A stretch of DNA of 10,449 bases from Patulibacter sp052039575 (lineage in GTDB: Bacteria > Actinomycetota > Thermoleophilia > Solirubrobacterales > Solirubrobacteraceae). Where the stretch lies: the NCBI GenBank assembly GCA_052039575.1, contig JBQGEK010000092.1:1-10449 (forward strand). Reading direction: 5' to 3'. Positions 1 through 7,300 of this stretch are shown here, one piece after another; within the stretch, counting starts at the first letter, position 1; each line of letters begins with the position of its first letter. The position numbers were made by a program, and so were the translations under genes. The notes beneath the pieces were generated by a model. The model searched no databases, was not told where the DNA came from, and saw only the letters and a program-made list of their open reading frames with translations.

Positions 1-1501
1 GGGGGGGCCCGGTCCGCCCGGCGCGGGGCGCGCGCCGCGCACGGCCCTCGATCCGCAGGGCGACGATCAGCCCCACCACGCTCGCCCCGACCATGACCCA
101 CGCCGCCTCGCGCACGCCGCTGGCGGTGGCCAGACGTGCAGCATCGTCCGCCCCGAGAACCGCCGTTCCCCCTGCGTACCGGAGGGCGATCGCGCCGAGC
201 ACGGCGACCCCGATCGTGCCACCCAGCATCCGCCAGAAGATGACCGTCGCCGTGACGGTCCCGATCCGCACCTGCGGTACCGCGTTCTGCGCCAGGAGCA
301 CGGCCGTCTGGGTCCCCAGGCCGATCCCGACCCCGAGCACGCCGCCCGCCAGACCGACCTGCCAAAGCGCCGCGTCGGTCGAGATTGCGGCGATCGCGAG
401 CGCCCCGGCCAGCATCCACGCCTGGCTCGCGACGACGACCGCCTTGACGGATCCCGTCCGCCCGACCACCACACCGGCCACGACCCCGGCGACGACGGCC
501 GCCCCGACGAACGGCAGCATCACCACTCCCGCCGCCGACGGGCTGCCGCCGAGCACCCCCTGCACGACCAGCGGCAGGAGCATCTGGGACGCGAACAGCG
601 ACAAGCCGATCGCCGTCACCACCAGCGACGCCCCGAGAACCGGGGGGACCCGCGTCGACCACTGCACCGCCTGCCCGCGCGGGCGGCGGCGCCAGCCGAT
701 CCCGGCCAGCGCTCCCGCCGCCGCCACCGCCAGCATCAGCGGGAACCACGGACCGAGGTCGGCGATCACCGCCTTGCCGCCCTCCGCGAGCGTGACGACC
801 GCGGCCGTGGTCGCAATCGCCACCGTCAGCGCGATCCGCAGATCGACGCGCTCCCCCGTACGACGATCGGGCGGCAACGCCGTCGCGGCGACGATCAGTG
901 CGACGACGCCGAACGGGATCGTCACCAGGAAGGTCCACCGCCACCCCAGGAGCTCCGCGGTGACACCGCCGATCGCCGGGCTGACGGCGGCGCAGCCCCC
1001 GTAGATCGCGGCCATCCATCCCTGCCACGGCCCTCGCGCGCGCGGTGAGATCAGGTCGCCGAGCACCGCCGCCGAGAGCGGCACGATGCCGCCCGCACCG
1101 GTTCCCTGCAGGCCGCGCCCGGCCAGCACCGCGCTCATCGACTGCGCCGCGCTGCCGAGCGCGGAGCCCGCGACGAAGACCGCGAGCGCGACCAGGAACA
1201 ACGTGCGCCGCCCGTAGCGGTCCGACAGCCGACCCCACAGCGGGATCGTGGCCGTCATGCCGAGCATGTAGGCCGTGAAGGCCCACTCGTAGGCGCCCCC
1301 GCCGCGGACGTCGTCGACGATCGTCGGGACGGCGACGTTGACCATCCCGGTCCCAAGCGCGGCGACCGCCATGCCAAGCGACGCGCCCGCGAACGCGGCG
1401 AGCGTCCGGCGGCGACCGAGCAGGTAGGTTCCGTCCGACGTCCCCGCGGGTGACGGCGACGCCGCCACCCCGGCATCGCGCGGAGAAGGTCCGCTGCGCA
1501 A
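1..1501 (-). CDS. MFS drug-type exporter (DHA2/EmrB-QacA-like), 3' end cut by window edge
   Basis: This gene encodes an integral membrane proton-coupled transporter of the major facilitator superfamily, probably an exporter or permease of the 14-helix DHA2 type. The translated frame shows a short polar N-terminus, then a run of hydrophobic helices. Loop 2-3 carries motif A as GRLSDRYGRR (about residues 90-99 counted from the TTG). Helix 4 carries the RGLQGTGAGG pattern, and helix 5 has SPAIGG followed by GWRWTFLV, the family's motif C region. About 500 codons lie in the window and the last helix (AWVMVGASVVGLIVALRIE) is already passed, so only a few tail residues are missing. There is no ATG near the start: TTG at 1501, directly abutting the TAG of the upstream dehydrogenase, and GTG at 1468 are the candidates, both without a clear Shine-Dalgarno. 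It is last in the operon with the FAH-family enzyme and SDR, suggesting transport of a pathway compound. The substrate is unknown. Confidence 0.88.
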   Translation of the reverse strand, partial: MRSGPSPRDAGVAASPSPAGTSDGTYLLGRRRTLAAFAGASLGMAVAALGTGMVNVAVPTIVDDVRGGGAYEWAFTAYMLGMTATIPLWGRLSDRYGRRTLFLVALAVFVAGSALGSAAQSMSAVLAGRGLQGTGAGGIVPLSAAVLGDLISPRARGPWQGWMAAIYGGCAAVSPAIGGVTAELLGWRWTFLVTIPFGVVALIVAATALPPDRRTGERVDLRIALTVAIATTAAVVTLAEGGKAVIADLGPWFPLMLAVAAAGALAGIGWRRRPRGQAVQWSTRVPPVLGASLVVTAIGLSLFASQMLLPLVVQGVLGGSPSAAGVVMLPFVGAAVVAGVVAGVVVGRTGSVKAVVVASQAWMLAGALAIAAISTDAALWQVGLAGGVLGVGIGLGTQTAVLLAQNAVPQVRIGTVTATVIFWRMLGGTIGVAVLGAIALRYAGGTAVLGADDAARLATASGVREAAWVMVGASVVGLIVALRIEGRARRAPRAGRTGPP

Positions 1502-2332
1502 CTAGGCGCCGGCGGCGAGGCCCCGAACCTGCGGAACCGTCGGGAGGTGCGAGAAGTACCCTCCGTCGGCCCCGATCAGCTGTCCGGTGATGAAGGCCGA
1601 GCGATCCGACGCGAGGAAGTGCACCAGCTCGGCGATGTCCCGCGGCTCGCCGATCCGCCCGACCGGCTTGTGCGCGACGAACACGTCGAGGATCGGCTCG
1701 GGAAGCACCGACTCGAGCAGCCGCGTGCGCACCAGCCCCGGCGCGATCGCGTTGCAGCGGATGCCCCCCGCGCCGTACTGCGTCGCCACATAGCGGGTGA
1801 GGGTGTCGACCGCGGCCTTCGTGCAGGCGTAGGCCGTGGCGACGTCGTCGCCGCCCTGCGCGGTCCCCGACGAGATGTTGACGATCGACCCGCCACCGGT
1901 CTCGATCATCCGCGGAATCGCGTGCTTGCACATCAGCATCGCACCACGCGCGTTGACCGCAAACGTCGCGTCCCAGACCTCGACGTCCATCTCGACCAGC
2001 CGGGCGTCGGCGGGCCCCCCGCCTCGTGCCGCGTTGTTGTCGACGACGTCGAGCCGTCCGAAGCGCTCGACGGCGAAGTCGATCAGCGTCCGAACCGAGG
2101 CCTCGTCGGAGATGTCGACGGGGTGGTGGGCGACGTCGCCCTCGGTGATCCCGCTCGCGGCCTCGTCCAGCGACGCGGACGGCAGATCCGCGAGCACCAC
2201 CTGGGCCCCCGCCGCCGCCAGCACGCGCACCGTCTCGCGGCCGATCCCGCCGGCCCCGCCAGTCCCGATCGCGCCCTGGCCCGCGCGGTCGCGATCGACC
2301 CCGCGCGCCTCGCGCTCGTTGCTCGCCGTCAT
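1502..2332 (-). CDS. Short-chain dehydrogenase/reductase (SDR), classical type, 276 aa
   Basis: This is a cytoplasmic NAD(P)-dependent alcohol dehydrogenase or ketoreductase with a Rossmann fold. Seen directly: cofactor loop TGGAGGIG at residues 24-31, acidic D49 at the end of strand 2 (favours NAD over NADP), NNAA at 99-102, and the catalytic tetrad N127, S155, Y168, K172 (YACTK). The tail has the usual G-x-P-x-DIA and ITGQ...DGGY motifs. Length is normal for the family. The ATG at 2332 overlaps the stop of the FAH-family gene as ATGA, with an AGGAAGAAGG stretch 4 nt upstream, so translation is probably coupled. Longer in-frame extensions run into the FAH gene and are not credible. Oddities: strand 1 reads QGAIGTGG, where the family usually has hydrophobic residues in place of two glycines, and D98 precedes NN where V is more usual. 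The context suggests oxidation of a hydroxy acid to the keto acid handled by the hydrolase; the substrate is not readable. Confidence 0.93.
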   Translation of the reverse strand: MTASNEREARGVDRDRAGQGAIGTGGAGGIGRETVRVLAAAGAQVVLADLPSASLDEAASGITEGDVAHHPVDISDEASVRTLIDFAVERFGRLDVVDNNAARGGGPADARLVEMDVEVWDATFAVNARGAMLMCKHAIPRMIETGGGSIVNISSGTAQGGDDVATAYACTKAAVDTLTRYVATQYGAGGIRCNAIAPGLVRTRLLESVLPEPILDVFVAHKPVGRIGEPRDIAELVHFLASDRSAFITGQLIGADGGYFSHLPTVPQVRGLAAGA

Positions 2333-3207
2333 GATGCCTTCTTCCTGCTCGTCGAGCGCCCGTCGTCGATCTTCGGGCCAACCGTGTTGGTCAGCGTGCC
2401 GATGCCCTCGATCGTGACCTCGACGGTCTGCCCGGGCTCCAGGTAGCGACCGTCCTCGTGACCCACGCCGTGCGGCGTCCCGGTCAGCACGACGTCGCCC
2501 GGTCGTAGCGCGCTGCGCTCCGCCACGTAGGTGACGATCTCGCCGATGCCCGGGGCCAGCGCCGAGGTGCGCTCGCACTGCCGGGACTCGCCGTCGACGG
2601 TCACCTCGAGCATCAGGTCCGGCGTCTCGTCGCCGAACTCGTCGCGGGTGACGATCCACGGCCCGACCGGGCCCGTGCCGTCCAGGGCCTTAGCACTGAA
2701 CATGTCCATGCCCGTCACGCCGCCACCGAACTGCATGTCCCGGGCCGAGACGTCGTTGGCGACCGTGTAGCCGAGGATCGCCGCGCTCGCGGCGGCACCG
2801 CCTCCGGAGACCGGTGCGCCGATCACCGCGGTTAGCTCGCCCTCGTAGTCCAGCTGCTCGGTCAGGCCCGGGTAGCGGATCTCGTCGCCCGGCCCAATCA
2901 TCGACTCGACCGTCCGCAGGAAGGCCGCCGGCTGGTCGGGCATCTGCAGCCCGAGATCCTCGATGTGCTTCACGTAGGTCGCTCCGACCGCGACGACCTT
3001 CGCCGTCGACTCGACGGGCGCGACCATCCGCAGCGACGAGCGGTCGACCGGATCGACCGGCGCGTACGGCAGCGCGGAGCTGAAGTCCGCGGTCAGTCCG
3101 GGGCCCCAGTCGGCGATCCCGCCTTCGAGCGGGCGAACCTGCTCACCGTCGATCACGCCCCAGAACGGCTCCCCGCCGTCGCGACCGGCGAACCGTCCGA
3201 TCCTCAT
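2329..3207 (-). CDS. Fumarylacetoacetate hydrolase (FAH) family protein, 292 aa
   Basis: This is a cytoplasmic metal-dependent enzyme of the FAH fold, whose members cleave C-C bonds in 2,4-diketo acids, or hydrate, isomerise or decarboxylate related compounds. Visible signature residues: H81 in ATYVKH, the metal ligands E122 and E124 in DYEGE, D152 in the ANDVSARD block (150-157), K173, then GPVGPWIVTRDE (179-190) and LTGTPHGVG (241-249). Members usually read N-Y before the H81 segment; here it is T-Y. An N-terminal segment of about 60 residues precedes the catalytic domain, as in the 280-300-residue homologues. The start at ATG 3207 is preceded by GGAG about 8 nt upstream and gives the standard MRIGRF-type N-terminus; upstream in-frame codons are low-complexity and rejected. 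It is the first large gene of an operon with the SDR (ATGA overlap) and the MFS transporter. Candidate roles are an acylpyruvate or 2,4-diketo-3-deoxy sugar-acid hydrolase, or an aromatic ring-cleavage product isomerase; the motifs do not decide. Confidence 0.92.
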   Translation of the reverse strand: MRIGRFAGRDGGEPFWGVIDGEQVRPLEGGIADWGPGLTADFSSALPYAPVDPVDRSSLRMVAPVESTAKVVAVGATYVKHIEDLGLQMPDQPAAFLRTVESMIGPGDEIRYPGLTEQLDYEGELTAVIGAPVSGGGAAASAAILGYTVANDVSARDMQFGGGVTGMDMFSAKALDGTGPVGPWIVTRDEFGDETPDLMLEVTVDGESRQCERTSALAPGIGEIVTYVAERSALRPGDVVLTGTPHGVGHEDGRYLEPGQTVEVTIEGIGTLTNTVGPKIDDGRSTSRKKAS

Positions 3208-3311
3208 TCGCTGGCTCCGTTCGCTCCGGACGGGCTCGTGGCCGGGACCCGCCCGTTCCGCGAACGTGCTTCGGTACGACTCCCGGCCTCGACCTGCTGG
3301 TCGCGCATCAT
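3204..3311 (-). CDS. Possible 35-aa leader ORF upstream of the FAH-family gene
   Basis: A small ORF begins at a double ATG (3311/3308), has a textbook GGAGG Shine-Dalgarno at 3323-3319 with a 7-nt spacer, and stops with a TGA (3206-3204) that overlaps the ATG of the FAH-family gene as ATGA. The predicted peptide is hydrophilic, rich in R, S, E and G, with no membrane segment and no motif I recognise. About 77% of its third codon positions are G or C, below the neighbouring genes, which argues against an old conserved protein. If translated, it would couple ribosome flow into the downstream gene, as a leader peptide would. It may equally be chance. Confidence 0.3.
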   Translation of the reverse strand: MMRDQQVEAGSRTEARSRNGRVPATSPSGANGASE

Positions 3312-3460
3312 CTCTCTGCCTCCGTAGATCCAAGGTCGGCGATACCCGCTTACGGCGCTCGCGCACGGTCGCCCGAGCACGAGCAGTCCCCACGGAGTCG
3401 GCACGCCGTGCCCGCTCCGGACGCAGCGGCGCCGACGGCCACCACCGGTGACGCAGAACG
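3208..3460 (-). other. Long leader / intergenic stretch before the FAH-family gene
   Basis: About 250 nt separate the predicted promoter from the FAH-family ATG. Apart from the 35-codon ORF at its 3' end, I find only a short GGCAC/GTGCC hairpin with a 3-nt loop (3400-3412). I see no recognisable riboswitch or T-box consensus. Frames across this stretch translate into R/P/S-rich low-complexity sequence and look non-coding. Confidence 0.45.
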
Positions 3461-3489
3461 ACCGTAGCGAGAACCCCGAAACCTGTCAA
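3461..3489 (-). promoter_or_regulatory. Predicted promoter of the FAH-SDR-MFS operon
   Basis: On the minus strand a perfect TTGACA (3489-3484) is followed after 17 nt by TACGGT (3466-3461), which fits the relaxed actinobacterial -10 pattern TAnRRT. It lies directly downstream of the regulator gene's stop codon and hairpin, which indicates that the operon has a start of its own. The -35 is embedded in a 22-bp element (3484-3505) that begins TGT and ends ACA and contains AACG-GT-CGTT (3489-3498), a plausible repressor-binding site. Confidence 0.55.
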
Positions 3490-3505
3490 ACGGTCGTTCG
3501 TTACA

Positions 3506-3520
3506 CGGGCGGCTCGCCCG
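3506..3520 (-). terminator. Small GC hairpin after the GntR-family gene
   Basis: Perfect 6-bp arms CGGGCG / CGCCCG with a 3-nt loop begin a few bases after the regulator's TGA (3526-3524) on the minus strand. There is no T-run, so it would be a weak or non-canonical terminator at best. Its position between a stop codon and the next promoter is what makes it plausible. Confidence 0.4.
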
Positions 3521-3523
3521 CGG

Positions 3524-4303
3524 TCACTGCGATCGGCGCCGCTGCGCCATCGGCTCGAGGAAGTCGGGCAGCTCGCGCACCAGCGCGCGGTCGGTCTGCC
3601 GCTCCCAGTGGCTCTCCATCTCGGCGAGGTGCTCGTCCATCACCGTCTCGATCCGCCCGTGGTCGCCCGAGCGGATCGCGGCGAGCGTCCGCTCGTGGAC
3701 GTCGACGACCCAGTCCGGGACCGGCGCCTGATGCACCGCGAGGTCGCGGGCGATCTCGAGTCGCCGGAGCAACATCCGCATCATCGAGACGACGGTCGAG
3801 TTCCCGGTCGCACGGGCGATCCGCACGTGGAACTGGGTGTCGAGCTGGAGGAAGAGGTCCGCCTGGCCGATCACGTCGCCGGCCGCCAGCTCGCGCTGCC
3901 GGTCGATGATCCGCCCGAGGTGGGCGAAGTCCTCCTCGCCCGCATGGAGGGCGGCCAGCTGCGCCACGCGGGGCTCGAGCATCCTCCGCGCCTCCAGCAC
4001 GCCCGACACCTCGTCGACCCGCAGCTCGGACCGCGCGCGCAGCAACTCGAGCGGCACGTACCCGGAGGCGACGAAGACACCGCCGCGGGCCCCGCGGCGG
4101 ACCTCCAGCACGCCCGCCTCCGCGAGCACCGCGATCGCCTCGCGCAGCGTCGGGCGACTGATCCGCATCGCCGCCGCGAGCTCCCGCTCACCCGGCAGCC
4201 GGTCGCCTTCCTGCAGGTCACCGAGTCGCACCCGCTCGGCGATCTGCCAGACGGCACCCTCGAAGGTCCTGCGTGGTCCCACCGGAACGAAGCCCTGCTC
4301 CAT
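3524..4303 (-). CDS. GntR-family transcriptional regulator, FadR/FCD subfamily, 259 aa
   Basis: This is a DNA-binding, ligand-responsive repressor or activator. Counting from the ATG, the N-terminal winged helix-turn-helix covers about residues 12-78, with the GntR hallmarks GDRLPGERELAA and SRPTLREAI followed by the wing (RRGARGGVFV). The C-terminal all-helical FCD effector domain covers about 98-240 and holds the four metal/ligand residues D155, H159 (LDTQFH), H203 and H225. Their spacing (+4, +44, +22) matches metal-binding FCD proteins, so a carboxylate effector bound through a metal is likely. Length is typical. The start could be ATG 4303 or GTG 4309; neither has a Shine-Dalgarno. A TAGACT -10-like element (4315-4310) lies just upstream, but I see no good -35. 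The gene is divergent from the ferredoxin oxidoreductase and shares its control region, so it probably regulates that gene and itself; control of the FAH operon is possible. Confidence 0.93.
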   Translation of the reverse strand: MEQGFVPVGPRRTFEGAVWQIAERVRLGDLQEGDRLPGERELAAAMRISRPTLREAIAVLAEAGVLEVRRGARGGVFVASGYVPLELLRARSELRVDEVSGVLEARRMLEPRVAQLAALHAGEEDFAHLGRIIDRQRELAAGDVIGQADLFLQLDTQFHVRIARATGNSTVVSMMRMLLRRLEIARDLAVHQAPVPDWVVDVHERTLAAIRSGDHGRIETVMDEHLAEMESHWERQTDRALVRELPDFLEPMAQRRRSQ

Positions 4304-4314
4304 CCCCACAGTCT

Positions 4315-4350
4315 ACCGATCAATTGGTTTGAAATTTGCCCATTGTCGGT
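4315..4350. promoter_or_regulatory. Candidate GntR-family operator (long imperfect inverted repeat)
   Basis: The arms ACCGATCAATTGG (4315-4327) and CCCATTGTCGGT (4339-4350) are near reverse complements, separated by an AT-rich 11-nt spacer. The right arm inverted reads ACCGACAATGGG, so the outer ACCGA and inner CAAT..GG blocks match. It lies in the only AT-rich patch of the window, between the regulator and its divergent neighbour, and covers the predicted -35. The location and symmetry support operator function; which protein binds is inference. Confidence 0.5.
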
Positions 4351-4357
4351 CTAGGAT
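4329..4357 (+). promoter_or_regulatory. Predicted promoter of the ferredoxin oxidoreductase gene, possibly leaderless
   Basis: TTGAAA (4329-4334), a 17-nt spacer and TAGGAT (4352-4357) form a sigma70-type promoter. The -10 ends 6 nt before the ATG at 4364, so transcription would begin at or next to the start codon. An alternative reading is that AGGA (4353-4356), 7 nt before the ATG, serves as a Shine-Dalgarno for a longer transcript. Confidence 0.55.
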
Positions 4358-4363
4358 CGGACC

Positions 4364-7300
4364 ATGACATCGGTGCTCCCTCTCACGCGGTCCCGCAAGG
4401 ACGTCCAGCCGCTCCGTGACCGCTACTCGCTCAGCGAGGGCACCGTCTTCCTCTCCGGCGTCCAGGCGTTGACCCGCGTGCTGCTCGATCAGCACCGCGC
4501 GGATGCCGCCGCCGGCCTGCGGACCGCAACCATGGTCTCCGGCTACCAGGGCTCGCCGCTCGCCGGATTCGACCGCGAGATCGGCCGCCTCGGCGAGCTC
4601 GCAGAGGCGCACCGGATCGAGCTCCGTCCCGGGCTCAACGAGGAGCTCGGGGCCACCGTGGTCTGGGGCTCGCAGCTCACGAACACGCTGCCGGGCGCGA
4701 CCCACGACGGCGTACTCGGCGTCTGGTACGGCAAGGCCCCGGGGGTCGACCGGGCCGCCGACGCGATCCGTCACGGCAACTACGTGGGCACCGACCCGCG
4801 AGGCGGCGTCCTCGCCCTCTGCGGCGACGACCCGGGGTGCAAGTCATCCACGCTTCCGTCCGCGTCGGAGTCGATCCTGGCCGCGTTGCACGTCCCGGTA
4901 CTCGCCCCGGGCAACGTGCAGGAGCTGCTGGACTACGGCCGCCACGCCGTCGCCTGCTCCCGCGCGTCCGGGCTGTGGGCGGCGATGAAGGTCGTCACCG
5001 CCGTCGCCGACGCCACCTCCACCGTCGACGTCGGCCTGCGGCGCGTGGCCCCGCGGATGCCCCGGATCGAGTACGCCGGCGCCCCCTACGTCCACCGCCC
5101 GACCTCGCACCTGCTCGCCCCGCAATCGCTCGAGATGGAGGCGACGCTGACCGGCGTGCGCACCGAGCTGGCCCGCGAGTACGCCCGCATGAACGACCTG
5201 AACGTCGTCACCCGCGACGACTCCGGGGCGCGGATCGGCCTCGTCGCGTCCGGCGCCGCGTACTACGACCTGATGCAGGCGCTCTCGGATCTGGGTATCG
5301 ACGAGCGCGTGCCGATCCGGATCCTCAAGATCGGGATGCCCTATCCGCTCGACCCGGACGCGGTCCGCCGGTTCGCCCACGGCCTCGACGAGCTGCTCGT
5401 CGTCGAGGAGAAGGGCCCCTTCCTCGAGGGTCTCGTGGTGAACGCGCTCTACGGGGCGCCGAACGCCCCGCTGATCACCGGCCAGCGCGACCACGACGGC
5501 GCCCCGCTGATGCCGATCGCCGGCGTGCTCGACGTCGACACGATCGCCCGCGGCGTCGCGCGGCGGCTCGACGCGCGCTTCGATCTGCCCGGCCTGCGCT
5601 CGCGCCTCGACCAGCTCAACGCCGTGGCCGCGCGACCGGCGCTGCCGATGGCGGCCCAGCGCACGCCCGCCTTCTGCTCGGGCTGCCCGCACAACACCAG
5701 CACCCCGGCGCCCGACGATGCGGTCGTCGGAGCGGGGATCGGCTGCCACACGATGATCATGCTCAACCCCGCCGGCAAGGGGAACGTCAACGGCCTCACC
5801 CAGATGGGCGGCGAGGGGACGCAGTGGATCGGCGTCGCCCCGTTCACGTCGACCGAGCACTTCTTCCAGAACCTCGGCGACGGCACCTACCACCACTCCG
5901 GGTCGCTCGCGATCCGCGCTGCGATCGCCGCACGGTTGAACGTCACGTACAAGCTGCTCTACAACGACACGGTCGCGATGACGGGCGGGCAGCACGTCGA
6001 GGGCCAGATGTCGGTCTCTGCCGTGGCCCGGTCGCTGGACGCCGAGGGCGTCAAGCGGATCGTCATCACCACCGAGGACCGCTCGCGATACCGCGACCTG
6101 CCGGCGTCGGTGCAGGTTCGGGACCGCTCCGACGTGCTCGCCGTCCAGCGGGAGCTCGCCCAGGTTCCCGGCGTCACCGTGATGATCCACGACCAGGGCT
6201 GCGCCGCCGAGCTGCGCCGGGCCCGCAAGCGGGGGAAGGCTCCGGAGCCCGCGCAGCGCGTGCTGATCAACGAGCGCGTGTGCGAGGGCTGCGGGGATTG
6301 CGGACAGAAGTCCGGCTGCCTCTCGGTCGAGCCGGTCGAGACCGAGTTCGGCCGCAAGACCAGGATCCACCAAGCCTCGTGCAACAAGGACTTCTCCTGC
6401 CTCGAGGGTGACTGCCCGTCGTTCCTGACCGTCGTCGGCCCCGCCAAGCCGCAGTCGCAGCCCACGCCGGTCCGGCTCCCGACCAGCGAGCTGCCGCCCG
6501 CGGTGCCGTGCGTCGACCACGACGACACCCGGCTCCGGCTCGTCGGAATCGGCGGAACCGGCGTCGTCACCGTCAGCCAGGTCCTCGGGGTCGCCGCGAT
6601 GCTCGACGGCTTGCACGCGTCGGGCGTCGACCAGACCGGCCTCAGCCAGAAGGCCGGACCGGTGGTCTCCGACGTACGCTTCTCGACCCAGCCGATCGCC
6701 GGCAGCGCGTCACCCTCGGCCGCCACGGCCGATGTGCTGGTGGGCCTCGACGTGCTCGGAACGGCCACGCCCCGCAACCTCGCCGTCGCCGACCCCGATC
6801 GCACGGTCGCGGTGATCTCGACGAGTGCCGTGCCGACCAACGCGATGGTCACCGACGTCGGGGCCCCCGTCATCGACGTCGAAGCCGCCGTCTCCGCGAT
6901 CCGGGACCGGACGCGCGCCGACCACAGCTTCTTCCTCGACGCCCAGGCGGTGTCGCAGGAGCTGTTCGGCGACCACCTGCCGGCCAACCTGATCGTGCTC
7001 GGCGCCGCGTGGCAGCTGGGGGCCGTTCCGGTCTCCGCCCAGGCGATCGACGACGCGCTGCGCTTCAACGGCGCCGGGGTCGAGAAGAACCGAGCGGCGT
7101 TCGCCTGGGGGCGGGCCGCGGTCGCGGCTCCCGACGAGCTCGCCGCGGTCATGGAGGGCGCGGACGACGGATCTCGGCGCACCGCGGACGGGGCGACCGC
7201 GACGTCGATCGCACCGCTGGGCGAGATCAGCGACGAGCTCCGCCGCCTGCTCTTCGTCCGCGTTCCCGAGCTGCGGGCGTGGGGCGGCTCGCGGGCCGTC

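Noticed and set aside
93..1004. 303-codon plus-strand frame
   Set aside because: It is antisense to the MFS gene, whose minus-strand frame shows helices and motif A. The plus product is Ala/Thr/Pro low-complexity.
1547..2446. 299-codon plus-strand frame over the SDR
   Set aside because: It is antisense to the SDR with its complete catalytic tetrad, and its product has no domain features.
2333..2659. N-terminal extension of the SDR to 2659
   Set aside because: It would overlap the FAH-family gene by more than 300 nt. ATG 2332 has a good ribosome binding site and an ATGA coupling overlap.
3208..3489. N-terminal extension of the FAH-family gene to an ATG at 3489
   Set aside because: The extension is Arg-rich, unlike any FAH-family N-terminus, and would overlap the predicted promoter. 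ATG 3207 has a Shine-Dalgarno and the family-typical start.
3608..4354. 248-codon plus-strand frame over the regulator
   Set aside because: It is antisense to a well-supported GntR/FCD gene; its residue composition is shadow-like, and it runs through the operator region.
4837..6411. 524-codon plus-strand frame inside the ferredoxin oxidoreductase
   Set aside because: It is the +1-shifted frame of a clearly real gene, with an Arg/Pro/Ala-biased product and no recognisable motif.
4844..6616. 590-codon frame antisense to the ferredoxin oxidoreductase
   Set aside because: The sense frame has every family motif intact. The antisense product is low-complexity and G/D/R-rich, typical of a shadow frame.
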